From Streptomyces roseochromogenus subsp. oscitans DS 12.976 (GTDB lineage Bacteria > Actinomycetota > Actinomycetes > Streptomycetales > Streptomycetaceae), in contig NZ_CM002285.1 of the NCBI RefSeq assembly GCF_000497445.1, positions 1,117,738 through 1,131,112 on the forward strand: a stretch of DNA of 13,375 nucleotides, written 5' to 3'. The translations under genes were made by a program, and so were the position numbers. The notes beneath the pieces were generated by a model. The model did no database searches. It saw only the letters and a list, made by a program, of their open reading frames with translations, and was not told the DNA's origin. Shown in pieces: positions 5,799-13,375 of the stretch. How positions within the stretch are numbered: the stretch's first letter is position 1; each line of letters starts with the position of its first letter.

Positions 5799-8120
5799 TC
5801 ACTTGAGAACGGGTTGCGCCGCCTTGGGTGACGTACCCCACTCAGACGGGCGCGGGCCGACCGTGAAGTCGAGCGAGCGCAGGGAGCGCAGCACACCCGT
5901 CGTCAGATACGTCTGCCCGTGCGGGGTTCCGTCGGTGCGCACGGACTGGATGTAGCGGTCGGTGGCGGAGGTGCCGGGCGCGGCGATCGTCAGGTTGCCG
6001 CTCTTCCAGTACCGGCGGTCCAGGGCGAGGTCGACGCGGTCGAAGACGGGCGTGGACAGGCCCCAGGTGTCGTAGCCGGGCTGGATCGGGAAGAGGCCGA
6101 TGGACGACAGCACGTTCCAGGCGGACATCGTGCCGAGGTCGTCGTTGCCGGTGATGCCGGTGGGCCCGTCGGTGAACAGGGTCAGGGCGGCGTGCACCAC
6201 GTCGGTGGTCTTCCACGGCTGCCCGGTGGCGAGGTAGGTGTACGGCGCGATGAGGTCGGGCTCGTTCATCGGGTTGTACTTGTCGGCGTTGTAGTACGCG
6301 TACGCGTTGCCGTGCACCCACGACTCGCGGGCGGTCTTCGCGGGGTCGGCGAGCAGCTTGTCGTAGGCGAAGAAGGAGTCCAGCCGGTCGTTGGCCGCGC
6401 GTTCGCCGCCGATGAGCCGCACCATGCCCTGCACGTCCTGCGGCACGAGCCACTGGTACTGCCAGGCCGTGCCCTCGTGGAAGCCGGTGCCCTGGGCCGG
6501 GTCGGCCGAGCCGGTGAAGGCGCCGGAGGCGTCGCGGGCACGGAAGAAGCCGGTGCTCGGGTCGAAGATGTTCCGGTAGTTCCGCGCCCGGGCCGCGTAA
6601 CGGGCGGCGTCGGCGCGGTGGCCGAGACCGCGGGCCATCTGGGCCAGCATGCCGTCGGCGAGCGCGTACTCCAGCGTGACGGAGGCGCCGTGGTGGTAGT
6701 CGGAGTCGCCCATCTTGACGTACGGCCGGTCCTGCACGAAGGGGGCGTAGCCGTGCGCGAGGTACTCGGCGTTGGCCTCCCGGCCGATGCCCGGATTGCC
6801 GGCGGGCGGGACGCCGTCGGCGTTCTTCTTCAGCGCCCGGTAGGCCCGCTCCTCGAAGCCCTTGAGCAGGCCCATCTGATAGGCCGTCGTCAGGAACGGG
6901 GTGACCGGGTCGCCGCTCATGACGTTCGTCTCGACCGGGCCGTAGCCCCACTTGGGCAGCCAGCCGCCGTTCTCGTCGATCGCCACCACCGAGCGGGCCA
7001 TGTCCCGTGCCTCGTGCGGCGCGAGCAGCGCGAGGAGCTGGGCCTGGGTGCGGTAGGTGTCCCACAGCGACCAGTTCTGGTAGTACGTGAACCCGTTCGC
7101 GTGATGGATCCGGCGGTCCCAGCCGAGGTAGCGGCCGTCGGTGTCGCCGCCGATGTTCGGCGCGAGGAACGACCGGTACAGCGAGGAGTAGAAGGTCCGG
7201 CGCAGGGTGCTCGTGCCGCCCCGCACCTGGACGTCGGCGAGCCGCTTCTCCCACTCCTCGCGGGCCCGCTCGCGTACGGCGTCGAAGGACCGGCCGCCCT
7301 CGGCGCCCAGGTTTCCGGCCGCGCCGCGCGCATCCACGTACGACATCGCAGTGGTCGCCTCGACCGTACGGTGTTTGGTGGTGTCGAAGCGGACGTAGGC
7401 GCCGCCGGTTCCGCGGCGGGAGCCCGGGGTGACGGCCTGTCCGTTCCAGGTGCCGTACGCGGTGAAGGGCCGGCTGAAGCGGGTGATCGTGTAGACCGTG
7501 TAGGGGCCGGTGTCCCGGCAGAAGCCGCGCCCGGTGATCGCGGTGCGCACGGTGTGGTCGTCCAGGATCTCGACCGAGCTGGAGACCGCCTTGTGCAGCG
7601 ACTGGGCCGCGTTCAGCAGGACGTTGGCCTTGTCGGTGGCGGGGAAGGTGTAGCGCTGGACGCCGGTTCGCCGGGTCGCGGTCAGCTCGGCACGGATGCC
7701 GGAGGAGAGGCCGACCCGGTAGTAGCCGGGGCTCGCCGCCTCGTCCCGGTGCGAGAAGCCGGCCGCGTACTTGGTGTAGTCCGTCTGTGTGACGTCACCG
7801 GTGGTGGGCAGCACGGGCAGGTCGCCGCCGAGGCGGCAGCCGACGCCCGAGAGATGGACCAGGGAGAAGCCGCGGATCCGGTTCTGTGTGTAGTCGTAGC
7901 CGGTCATGTGCCCGGTGTCCGGGGAGAGCTGCACCATGCCGAAGGGCACGGCCGCGCCGGGAAAGGTGTTGCCCTCGTTCTGGCTCCCGATGAACGGGTT
8001 GACCAGGTCGGTGAGGTGGCCGTCGGTCCGCTCGGCGGCCGGAGCGGCGGGGGTGGCGATCAGCACGGACGCTGCCATCACCCCGGCCAGGCACAGCCGC
8101 GTGCGCCGGGTCCCTCTCAT
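5799..8120 (-). CDS. Secreted GH92 family alpha-mannosidase
   Basis: The 773-aa protein has a signal peptide (arginine-rich start, hydrophobic stretch at about 9-23, likely cleavage after Ala-Ala near residue 29), so it should act outside the cell. GH92 enzymes are calcium-dependent exo-alpha-mannosidases that remove mannose from glycans such as yeast mannan and high-mannose N-glycans. The hallmarks are present in order: 'VNPFIGS' at 40-46, 'GNTFPGAAVPFGMVQLSPD' just after, 'GFSLVHLSGVGC', 'WSLWDTYRTQAQLLAL', 'HEGTAWQYQW' with Glu549 as the expected general acid, 'YNPMNEPDLIAPYTY', and 'GNDDLGTMSAWNVLSSIG' with Asp660/Asp661 in the expected base/calcium region. Length is normal. ATG 8120 is preceded by GGGAGG at a good distance. 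Linkage specificity (alpha-1,2, 1,3 or 1,6) cannot be read from the sequence. A strong terminator ends the gene. Confidence 0.95.
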   Translation of the reverse strand: MRGTRRTRLCLAGVMAASVLIATPAAPAAERTDGHLTDLVNPFIGSQNEGNTFPGAAVPFGMVQLSPDTGHMTGYDYTQNRIRGFSLVHLSGVGCRLGGDLPVLPTTGDVTQTDYTKYAAGFSHRDEAASPGYYRVGLSSGIRAELTATRRTGVQRYTFPATDKANVLLNAAQSLHKAVSSSVEILDDHTVRTAITGRGFCRDTGPYTVYTITRFSRPFTAYGTWNGQAVTPGSRRGTGGAYVRFDTTKHRTVEATTAMSYVDARGAAGNLGAEGGRSFDAVRERAREEWEKRLADVQVRGGTSTLRRTFYSSLYRSFLAPNIGGDTDGRYLGWDRRIHHANGFTYYQNWSLWDTYRTQAQLLALLAPHEARDMARSVVAIDENGGWLPKWGYGPVETNVMSGDPVTPFLTTAYQMGLLKGFEERAYRALKKNADGVPPAGNPGIGREANAEYLAHGYAPFVQDRPYVKMGDSDYHHGASVTLEYALADGMLAQMARGLGHRADAARYAARARNYRNIFDPSTGFFRARDASGAFTGSADPAQGTGFHEGTAWQYQWLVPQDVQGMVRLIGGERAANDRLDSFFAYDKLLADPAKTARESWVHGNAYAYYNADKYNPMNEPDLIAPYTYLATGQPWKTTDVVHAALTLFTDGPTGITGNDDLGTMSAWNVLSSIGLFPIQPGYDTWGLSTPVFDRVDLALDRRYWKSGNLTIAAPGTSATDRYIQSVRTDGTPHGQTYLTTGVLRSLRSLDFTVGPRPSEWGTSPKAAQPVLK

Positions 8121-8139
8121 GTCGGATGACCTCCCGCAG

Positions 8140-8174
8140 GTTCGACATCGTTGTCTGCATCCTGAAGGTCGAAC
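8140..8174. promoter_or_regulatory. Inverted repeat GTTCGAC/GTCGAAC upstream of GH92
   Basis: GTTCGAC (8140-8146) and GTCGAAC (8168-8174) are reverse complements with 21 bp between them. They lie 20-54 bp upstream of the GH92 start, where an operator would sit. No sugar-responsive regulator is encoded nearby, so the binding protein is unknown. Confidence 0.35.
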
Positions 8175-8213
8175 GACACAAATCCGGGCAAGATACGGTC
8201 ATCACGTCGTACG

Positions 8214-8227
8214 CGTCGCGCGCGACG
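8214..8227. promoter_or_regulatory. Perfect 14-bp palindrome between GNAT and GH92 genes
   Basis: CGTCGCGCGCGACG reads the same on both strands. It sits about 95 bp upstream of GH92 and just downstream of the second GNAT stop. With no loop it suits a dimeric protein site better than an RNA hairpin, but GC-rich palindromes also arise by chance in this base composition. Confidence 0.3.
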
Positions 8228-8249
8228 GTGCCCTGCCGGTGACGGCCCG

Positions 8250-8729
8250 TCAGAGGGCCATTTTGAAGCCCCCGTGGCTGCGGGCGAAGCCCAGCGCGGT
8301 GTAGAAGCGGTGCGCGTCCTCGCGGCTCCGGTTACTGGTGAGCTGGACCAGCGCGCAGCCGCGGGCACGGGCCCGGGAGACGGCGTGCTCCATCAGGGCC
8401 CGGCCGAGTCCGCCACCGCGCCGGTCCGCGCGGATCCGCACCGCCTCGATCAGCGCCCGCTCGGCACCGCCCTTGCCGAGCCCCGGGATGTACGTCGACT
8501 GCAGACAGCCCACGACCGTGCTGGTGCCGCCCTCGCCGTCGCCGTCGACGAGAACCAGCATCTCGTTGCGCGGGTCCGCCTCGATGGCGGCGAAGGCCCG
8601 CTCGTACGCCTCCGTCACCTCGACCCCCGCCGGGTCCACCACCCTCTCCTCGTCAGCCAGCAGGGCGAGGACGGCCGGCAGGTCGGCGCGGGTCGCGGGA
8701 CGGAACACGAGTGCGGTGGCGGCGGACAT
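8250..8729 (-). CDS. GNAT family N-acetyltransferase
   Basis: The 159-aa protein is one GNAT domain. The acetyl-CoA binding region is at about 93-112 ('IEAVRIRADRRGGGLGRALM', with the R-x-x-G-x-G/A loop). It is followed by a 'GCALVQLTSNRSREDAHRFY' strand and helix, and 'ALGFARSHGGFKMAL' at the end, where the Tyr of 'HRFYTALGF' is the usual general-acid position. It keeps the typical short C-terminus 'KMAL'. The start ATG 8729 lies inside the 3' end of the upstream reading frame (77-nt overlap in another phase), and a TGA precedes it by 3 nt in its own frame. The upstream purine stretch (AGGGTCTGAG) is a weak ribosome binding site, so translational coupling to the upstream gene is plausible. 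The substrate is unknown. It is not related closely enough to the first GNAT to be a recent duplicate. Confidence 0.92.
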   Translation of the reverse strand: MSAATALVFRPATRADLPAVLALLADEERVVDPAGVEVTEAYERAFAAIEADPRNEMLVLVDGDGEGGTSTVVGCLQSTYIPGLGKGGAERALIEAVRIRADRRGGGLGRALMEHAVSRARARGCALVQLTSNRSREDAHRFYTALGFARSHGGFKMAL

Positions 8730-9024
8730 GGCTCAGACCCTGACCCGGGCTGCCGGACGGGCCGTAGTGGCGGGGTGCGGCGTCCTCGTTCTCGATCAGG
8801 TCGTCCGCCGCTGCGTCCAGTTCCCGCCGGTGGTACTCCGTGAGGAAGGAGAACATGGCCCCGCAGTCGCGGCAGGCACGGGCCCGCGAGGCTTCGAACT
8901 CCGGCCGGGGCTTGAAGAAGCCGGGACGGCGGAACCTCAGCCGCAGCCGGTCCAACGGCTGCACCCCCGAGGTCAGCTCACCGCCCGGGCTCAGCCGGGC
9001 GGAGCCGCATATCCAACGTCGCAT
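8653..9024 (-). CDS. Small hypothetical CxxC protein downstream of glgC
   Basis: This 123-aa reading frame starts at ATG 9024, 25 bp after the glgC stop, and is likely part of the same transcript. I do not recognise the family. The first ~85 residues have coding-like third positions and look like a real protein: basic 'RLRLRFRRPGFFKPRPEFEA' in the middle, a CxxC pair at Cys51/Cys54 ('ARACRDCGAMFSFLTEYHRR'), and the acidic helix 'ELDAAADDLIENEDAA'. Cys6 might be a further metal ligand. The last ~25 residues, where the frame overlaps the next GNAT gene, are Arg/Pro-rich with poorer third-position bias, so the natural end is uncertain. An indel upstream could alternatively have shifted it from a stop at 8735-8733. 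A small GGGAC-AGG-GTCCC hairpin (9041-9029) covers its poor ribosome binding site. Confidence 0.65.
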   Translation of the reverse strand: MRRWICGSARLSPGGELTSGVQPLDRLRLRFRRPGFFKPRPEFEASRARACRDCGAMFSFLTEYHRRELDAAADDLIENEDAAPRHYGPSGSPGQGLSHVRRHRTRVPSRDPRRPAGRPRPAG

Positions 9025-9049
9025 GCCCGGGACCCTGTCCCCTGAGCCC

Positions 9050-10270
9050 CTAGGGCACCCGCTGGCCCTTCCCCAGGGCGATCACCCCGCCCTTGGAGAC
9101 CGTGTACAGGTCGGCGTCCCGTTCCGGGTTGACACCGATCGTCGCGCCGGGCGGGACCTCCACGTTCTTGTCCAGGACCGCGCCGCGGACCACCGCGCCC
9201 CGGCCGATGCGCACGTTGTCGTGCAGCACCGAGCCCTGGACGACCGCGCCCGGGTCGACCCGTACGCCCGGGGAGAGGACCGACCGGGTGACCTGACCGC
9301 GGATCAGACACCCCGCGCTGATGATGGACTCGCCCGCGATGCCGCCCGCGTTGAAGCGGGCCGGGGACAGTTGGTTGGAATGGGTGTAGATGGGCCACTG
9401 GCGGTTGTAGAGGTTGAACGCGGGGCGCTCGGCGATGAGGTCCATGTGCGCCTCGTAGTAGGCGTCCAGGGTGCCCACGTCCCGCCAGTAGCCCTGGTCA
9501 CGGCTGGTCTCGCCGGGCACATGGTTGTCGCCGAAGTCGTACAGCTGGGCCTCGCCGCGCGCGGTGAGCTGGGGCAGGATCGAGCCGCCCATGTCGTGCA
9601 CCGACCGCTCGTCCTCGGCGTCCCGGTGCAGCGCCTCGACGAGGACCTTGGTGGTGAAGAGGTAGTTGCCCATCGAGGCGAACACGGTCTCCGGGTCGTC
9701 CGGCAGGCCTGGGGGGTCCGGCGGCTTCTCCAGGAAGCGTTCGACCCCGCGGCCGTCCGGGCCCGGTGTGATCACCCCGAAGGACGAGGACTCCGCGCGC
9801 GGCACCCGGATGCCGGCCACCGTGACGCCCGCGCCGCCCTCGATGTGCTGCCGGAGCATCTGCCGCGGGTCCATGCGGTAGACGTGGTCGGCGCCGAACA
9901 CGGCCACGTACTCGGGCTGTTCGTCGTGGACCAGGTTCAGGGACTGCAGAAGCGCGTCGGCGCTGCCCAGGTACCAGCGCGGGCCCAGGCGCTGCTGGGC
10001 CGGGACCGGTGTGACGTAGTTGCCGAGCAGGCTGGACATCCGCCAGGTGGTGGTGATGTGCCGGTCCAGGGAGTGCGACTTGTACTGGGTCAGTACGCAG
10101 ATCCGCAGGATGTCGGCGTTGACGAGATTGGACAGGACGAAGTCGACGAGGCGGTAGGTGCCGCCGAAGGTGACGGCTGGTTTGGCGCGGTCGGCGGTCA
10201 GCGGCATCAGGCGCTTGCCCTCGCCGCCCGCCAGTACGATCCCCAGCACCGAAGGTCCTCCACGACGCAT
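9050..10270 (-). CDS. glgC: Glucose-1-phosphate adenylyltransferase (ADP-glucose pyrophosphorylase)
   Basis: The 406-aa enzyme makes ADP-glucose and pyrophosphate from glucose-1-phosphate and ATP, the committed step to glycogen or alpha-glucan. The nucleotidyltransferase loop is at 10-33 ('[16 protein letters not shown]' then 'RAKPAV'). It is followed by '[10 protein letters not shown]' (metal/sugar nucleotide site), 'RFLEKP', 'ASMGNYLF' and '[18 protein letters not shown]'. The C-terminal ~100 residues form the hexapeptide-repeat left-handed beta-helix ('[19 protein letters not shown]' and similar). Length is normal. The frame stays open for more than 500 codons upstream, but this is only GC-driven: ATG 10270 has the ribosome binding site GAGGGGAG, and the family starts at '[16 protein letters not shown]'. 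It lies 50 bp downstream of glgA on the same strand, with no terminator visible between them. Confidence 0.97.
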   Translation of the reverse strand: MRRGGPSVLGIVLAGGEGKRLMPLTADRAKPAVTFGGTYRLVDFVLSNLVNADILRICVLTQYKSHSLDRHITTTWRMSSLLGNYVTPVPAQQRLGPRWYLGSADALLQSLNLVHDEQPEYVAVFGADHVYRMDPRQMLRQHIEGGAGVTVAGIRVPRAESSSFGVITPGPDGRGVERFLEKPPDPPGLPDDPETVFASMGNYLFTTKVLVEALHRDAEDERSVHDMGGSILPQLTARGEAQLYDFGDNHVPGETSRDQGYWRDVGTLDAYYEAHMDLIAERPAFNLYNRQWPIYTHSNQLSPARFNAGGIAGESIISAGCLIRGQVTRSVLSPGVRVDPGAVVQGSVLHDNVRIGRGAVVRGAVLDKNVEVPPGATIGVNPERDADLYTVSKGGVIALGKGQRVP

Positions 10271-10320
10271 GGCCGCTCCCCTCACCCTGGATGAACCATG
10301 GCTGCCCCGCGCGGACGGGA

Positions 10321-11472
10321 CTAAGCCTGTTTGCGGATCTCCTCGTACAGCGCGGCCGTCCGCCGGGCCACCGCGTCCCAGCCGAACTCCAGGGCCGCGC
10401 GCTCCCGCCCGGCCTCCCCCATCCGCCGGGCCGCCGCCGGATCGCCGAGGACGGCGTCCAGGGCCCGGGCGAGACCTGCCTCGAACTCGTCGTCCGCGTC
10501 GACCAGGAGGCCCGTGCGGCCGTCGTCCACGACTTCCGGGATGCCGCCGACCCGGGAGGCCACGACCGCCGTGCCGCAGGCCATCGCCTCCAGGTTGACG
10601 ATGCCGAGGGGCTCGTACACCGAGGGGCAGACGAACACGGCTGCGTGTGTGAGGAGTTGGATCACCTCCGGGCGCGGCAGCATCTGCGGGATCCAGAACA
10701 CGTCCGCGCGGGCCCGGCTCAGCTCCTCGAACAGCTCCCGGAACTCGCGGTCGATCCCGGGGGTGTCGGGCGCGCCCGCGCACAGCACGACCTGGGCGCC
10801 GGGGTCGATGTCCCGTACCGCGCGCAGCAGATGCGGCACGCCTTTCTGGCGGGTGATCCGGCCGACGAACAGGACGTACGGGCGATCGGGGTCGATGCCG
10901 TGCCGGGTGAGGGCGTCGGTGCCGTGGTCGGGCCGGTAGAGGCGGGTGTCGATGCCGTTGTGCACGATGTGTACGGCGGCCGGGTCGAGCGCCGGGTAGC
11001 AGGCGAGGATGTCCTCGCGCATGGCACCGGACACGGCGATCACCGCGTCGGCGGCCTCGATCGCGGTGCGCTCGGCCCAGCTCGACAGCGCGTATCCGCC
11101 GCCCAGTTGCTCGGCCTTCCAGGGGCGCAACGGCTCCAGCGAGTGGGCGGTCACCACGTGCGGGATGCCGTACTGCAGCTTGGCGAGGTGCCCGGCGAGA
11201 TTGGCGTACCAGGTGTGGGAGTGGACGAGTTCGCGGCCTTCGAGGGCGGCGGCGACGGACAGGTCCACGGAGAAGGTGCGCAGTGCGTCGTTGGCGCCGT
11301 CGAGCGCGGACCAGGGGCGATGGCGCACGACACCCACGCCGCGGCCCTCGCCCCAGGAGTGCACCTCCAGGTCCACCAGGGAGGACAGCTCCCGGGCGAG
11401 GAACTCCACATGGACACCGGCGCCGCCGTACACGTCCGGGGGGTACTCCCGGGTCAGCAGTCCCACTCGCAC
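10321..11472 (-). CDS. glgA: Glycogen synthase, actinobacterial GlgA/GlgM type (GT4)
   Basis: The 383-aa glycosyltransferase has the GT-B fold of the actinobacterial glycogen synthase group. It takes glucose from ADP-glucose. In mycobacteria the counterpart (GlgM) makes maltose-1-phosphate for GlgE rather than extending glycogen directly, and the same may hold here. The N-terminal sugar-nucleotide loop is '[19 protein letters not shown]' (8-26). Then come '[11 protein letters not shown]', the interdomain '[17 protein letters not shown]', and the C-terminal EX7E-type motif '[21 protein letters not shown]'. Length matches this short group, not the ~480-aa E. coli GlgA. The start is GTG 11472 after AAGGGGG seven bases upstream. 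It is followed directly by glgC, so substrate producer and user are likely co-expressed. The FhuF-like gene ends 39 bp upstream. Confidence 0.93.
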   Translation of the reverse strand: MRVGLLTREYPPDVYGGAGVHVEFLARELSSLVDLEVHSWGEGRGVGVVRHRPWSALDGANDALRTFSVDLSVAAALEGRELVHSHTWYANLAGHLAKLQYGIPHVVTAHSLEPLRPWKAEQLGGGYALSSWAERTAIEAADAVIAVSGAMREDILACYPALDPAAVHIVHNGIDTRLYRPDHGTDALTRHGIDPDRPYVLFVGRITRQKGVPHLLRAVRDIDPGAQVVLCAGAPDTPGIDREFRELFEELSRARADVFWIPQMLPRPEVIQLLTHAAVFVCPSVYEPLGIVNLEAMACGTAVVASRVGGIPEVVDDGRTGLLVDADDEFEAGLARALDAVLGDPAAARRMGEAGRERAALEFGWDAVARRTAALYEEIRKQA

Positions 11473-11511
11473 CCGACAACCCCCTTGTCCCGGCGGCAGG
11501 TTCCCCCATGG

Positions 11512-12360
11512 TCACCCAGATGCGGCGCCCGGGGAAGAGCGCGGAGGCCGGGCGAAGCAGCAGTCGCCGCACAGACCGCCGCCGGGGACGCGGTAGTACA
11601 GGCAGCAGCTGCGGCGGCGGAAGGCGGTGCCGGTGCGGGTGCCGGTGGTGCGCAGCAGGGGGTGGGCGAGGAGTTCGTCCGTCAGGGCGCCGGCCCGGGC
11701 CGCCGCGTCGGTACGGCCGTGCGCGCGGGCCCAGCGGTCCAGTTCCCGGGCCGCTCCGGCGAGCGCGGAGCCCGCGTTGCCCCACAGCAGTCCGGGGGCG
11801 CAGCCGAAGCGGGCGCTCACGGCCTCCCCCAACGGCTGCAGGTGTCCGTGCAGCACGGTGGCGGCGAGGGTGGCGGCGTCGCCGGGCAGCGGGCGCAGCT
11901 CGGTCAGGAACAGGTCGTCGGGGGCGGCGGCCAAGGGGTCCCAGCGCAGCAGGCCCGGGTCTAGGTCGGGCAGTTGGCCGTACAGGGCAGCGCAGCCGAG
12001 GGCCGCCGACCACAGCCGGGCGGCCAGCCCCTGCTGCGCGATGGACGCGGCGACGCGCCGTTCGGGGGTATGGAGCCGGTCCGCGACCACGGCAACTCGT
12101 GTCGTCAGTGGGTCCGGTGTCACCCGTTCGTAGGTCTCCGCGAGTGTAGGCAGCCGGGCGGGGGCCGGTCCGCCGGCGGATCCGGCCGGGCCCGGGCGTG
12201 TGCGCAGGACGAAGAATCCGCCGAGCGGGCGGAGGGCGGCGAGAGCGGGGGCGAGGTCCACGACATGTACTGGTACCAGGCGCGTTCGGCGGCCGCCGCG
12301 CAGGGTGTCAAGACGCGCAGCACCCGTCCCGAGGATGATCGCGCGGCTGGTGTACTCCAT
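11512..12360 (-). CDS. FhuF-like (2Fe-2S) protein, probable ferric-siderophore reductase
   Basis: The C-terminus carries the exact cysteine pattern CC-x10-C-x2-C of FhuF ('[20 protein letters not shown]' region), which binds a [2Fe-2S] cluster of unusual geometry used to reduce iron from ferric hydroxamate siderophores in the cytoplasm. The middle has '[21 protein letters not shown]' and '[14 protein letters not shown]', typical of actinobacterial relatives. The start is uncertain. ATG 12360 gives 282 aa but has no ribosome binding site and an atypical N-terminus. An in-frame GTG at 12261 ('[17 protein letters not shown]') gives 249 aa, closer to the usual family beginning, but also lacks a clear Shine-Dalgarno sequence. 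No siderophore transporter or synthetase is in view. The gene ends 39 bp before glgA, so read-through into the glycogen genes is possible. Confidence 0.85.
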   Translation of the reverse strand: MEYTSRAIILGTGAARLDTLRGGRRTRLVPVHVVDLAPALAALRPLGGFFVLRTRPGPAGSAGGPAPARLPTLAETYERVTPDPLTTRVAVVADRLHTPERRVAASIAQQGLAARLWSAALGCAALYGQLPDLDPGLLRWDPLAAAPDDLFLTELRPLPGDAATLAATVLHGHLQPLGEAVSARFGCAPGLLWGNAGSALAGAARELDRWARAHGRTDAAARAGALTDELLAHPLLRTTGTRTGTAFRRRSCCLYYRVPGGGLCGDCCFARPPRSSPGAASG

Positions 12361-12514
12361 CGGCAGTAGGACGCATTGTGTGCTCAGGGACGACGACGGG
12401 AGGAGCGCGGACGGGCAGAGTGTTGGCCATGGAAGCCGACCGAACGCCGCGCCGGGCAGGCGGGAGTTTGACGACAGGGCCTGGGGGCACCGGCCTTACG
12501 CAGGGGAGACGCGG

Positions 12515-13375
12515 ATGAGCGCACTCGCGTTGTCCGTGCTTCTGTCGTTCGTGTCCGCCCTCGCCTACGCGGCCGGCGCGATCGCGCAGGAGCAGGTGGC
12601 GGTGTCCTCCCCGGACAGCGCGTACGTGCCGGTGCGCCGCCCCGGCTGGTGGGGCGCGCTGGCGCTCAACGGTCTCGGCGGTGTGCTGCACGTGGTGGCG
12701 CTGGCCTACGGACCGCTGAGCCTGGTCCAGCCGCTCGGGGCGCTCACCATCGTCTTCGCGCTGCCCATGGCGGCATTGTTCGTCGGCCGCAGGGCCGGGG
12801 CGACCGCCTGGCGCGGTGCGGTCATGGCCACCGTGGGTCTCGCCGGTCTGCTGTCCGTGGTCGGCTCCTCCGACGCCCACTCCCTCGACGCGGCCGAGCG
12901 GGTCGCGGTCGCGCTGGTCACCGGCGGCGCGGTCGCGGCGCTGATGTGCGCGGGGCTGGCTGCGCACCGGCACCCGGCGGTGCGCAGCGTGCTGCTCGCC
13001 ACCGCCTCCGGCATCGCGTTCGGCATGTCCTCGGTGTTCACCAAGACCGTCGCCGAGGACTGGACCCACGGCATCGATCTGGACGACCTGCCCTCGCTCG
13101 CGGCGATCGCCCTGTTCGCGGTCGGCGGCGTCGTGCTGTCCCAGGCCTCCTACGGGGGCGGCGGACTCGCCGCCCCGCTGGCCACGCTCACCGTGGTCAA
13201 TCCGGTGCTGGCGGCGGCGGTCGGCATCCTGATGTTCGGCGAGACGTTCCGCTACGGCGGTACGGGCGCCGTTCTCGCCCTGTGCTGCGGGGTGGTGGCG
13301 GCGGGCGGCCTGATCATGCTGACGACCGAGCGGATCGAGCGCACCGAGGCGCCTTCCGTCCCGGACATCCCGGAT
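12515..13375 (+). CDS. DMT-family membrane transporter (3' end outside window)
   Basis: The frame is open from ATG 12515 to the right edge (287 codons, no stop seen). GGGGAG lies 7 bases before the ATG. The protein is strongly hydrophobic with about nine visible membrane segments, roughly at residues 3-23, 46-66, 71-91, 98-117, 130-150, 158-173, 194-211, 219-239 and 247-270. The pattern 'YGPLSLVQPLGALTIVFALP' in the first half and 'APLATLTVVNPVLAAAVGI' plus 'LMFGETF' in the second is that of drug/metabolite transporters with two related halves (EamA- or NIPA-like). The acidic, Pro-containing tail after the last segment suggests only a short part is missing. The substrate cannot be told. It diverges from the FhuF-like gene across about 154 bp in which I find no convincing promoter hexamers. 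Confidence 0.88.
   Translation, partial: MSALALSVLLSFVSALAYAAGAIAQEQVAVSSPDSAYVPVRRPGWWGALALNGLGGVLHVVALAYGPLSLVQPLGALTIVFALPMAALFVGRRAGATAWRGAVMATVGLAGLLSVVGSSDAHSLDAAERVAVALVTGGAVAALMCAGLAAHRHPAVRSVLLATASGIAFGMSSVFTKTVAEDWTHGIDLDDLPSLAAIALFAVGGVVLSQASYGGGGLAAPLATLTVVNPVLAAAVGILMFGETFRYGGTGAVLALCCGVVAAGGLIMLTTERIERTEAPSVPDIPD

Noticed and set aside
5919..8129. 736-codon plus-strand frame antisense to GH92
   Set aside because: Gly/Val-rich antisense shadow typical of high-GC DNA; the GH92 frame has a full set of family motifs.
9050..12013. A 987-aa fusion protein ending in GlgC
   Set aside because: The extra N-terminal frame is an Arg/Pro/Gly-rich shadow of glgA and the FhuF-like gene. GlgC has its own ribosome binding site and the normal family start at 10270.
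12429..12518. 29-codon leader ORF whose TGA overlaps the transporter ATG
   Set aside because: The ATGA overlap is suggestive of coupling, but it has no ribosome binding site of its own, weak third-position bias and no recognisable features; the transporter has its own GGGGAG site.

Overview
The window reads as a chromosomal segment of a Streptomyces-like, high-GC actinomycete. GC is very high, third codon positions are nearly all G or C, GTG and TTG starts occur alongside ATG, and the protein families are typical streptomycete ones. No phage, transposase, plasmid, CRISPR or rRNA/tRNA signature was seen. All functional names come from reading the sequence and recalling families; no database search was run.

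Layout. Left edge: the C-terminal part of an amidase (+) meets a GNAT acetyltransferase (-) tail to tail with 6 bp between the stop codons. Upstream of the GNAT on the same strand is a 57-aa GTG-started gene with a very good ribosome binding site. A relatively AT-rich divergent region (1231-1637) separates it from a shortened, apparently metal-ligand-deficient HD-domain protein (+). Its stop is followed by about eight to nine degenerate copies of a ~40-bp tandem repeat (2045-2406). Everything from 2631 to 12360 is on the minus strand. In transcription order it is: an FhuF-like [2Fe-2S] protein, glgA (glycogen synthase/GlgM type), glgC (ADP-glucose pyrophosphorylase), a small CxxC protein, a second GNAT, a secreted GH92 alpha-mannosidase closed by a strong terminator, a WS/DGAT acyltransferase with its own hairpin terminator, and an unusual zinc-ribbon SDR protein with a recognisable promoter. 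At the right edge a DMT-type membrane transporter (+) diverges from the FhuF-like gene and runs off the window.

Function. GlgC makes ADP-glucose and the GlgA/GlgM-type enzyme uses it, so the pair forms a glycogen/alpha-glucan supply module. The nearby WS/DGAT is a triacylglycerol/wax-ester storage enzyme, so two carbon-reserve routes lie within about 7 kb. GH92 would trim alpha-mannosides outside the cell. No single pathway joins all the genes.

Most noteworthy signals: a perfect 11-bp inverted repeat that contains the GNAT start codon (993-1024); the small 57-aa gene; the 40-bp repeat array; three TGAnCGTA direct repeats at 10-11 bp spacing upstream of the WS/DGAT gene; the SDR protein with Thr where the catalytic Tyr is expected; and the shrunken HD-domain protein. 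None of these amounts to a demonstrable new defence or mobile system.
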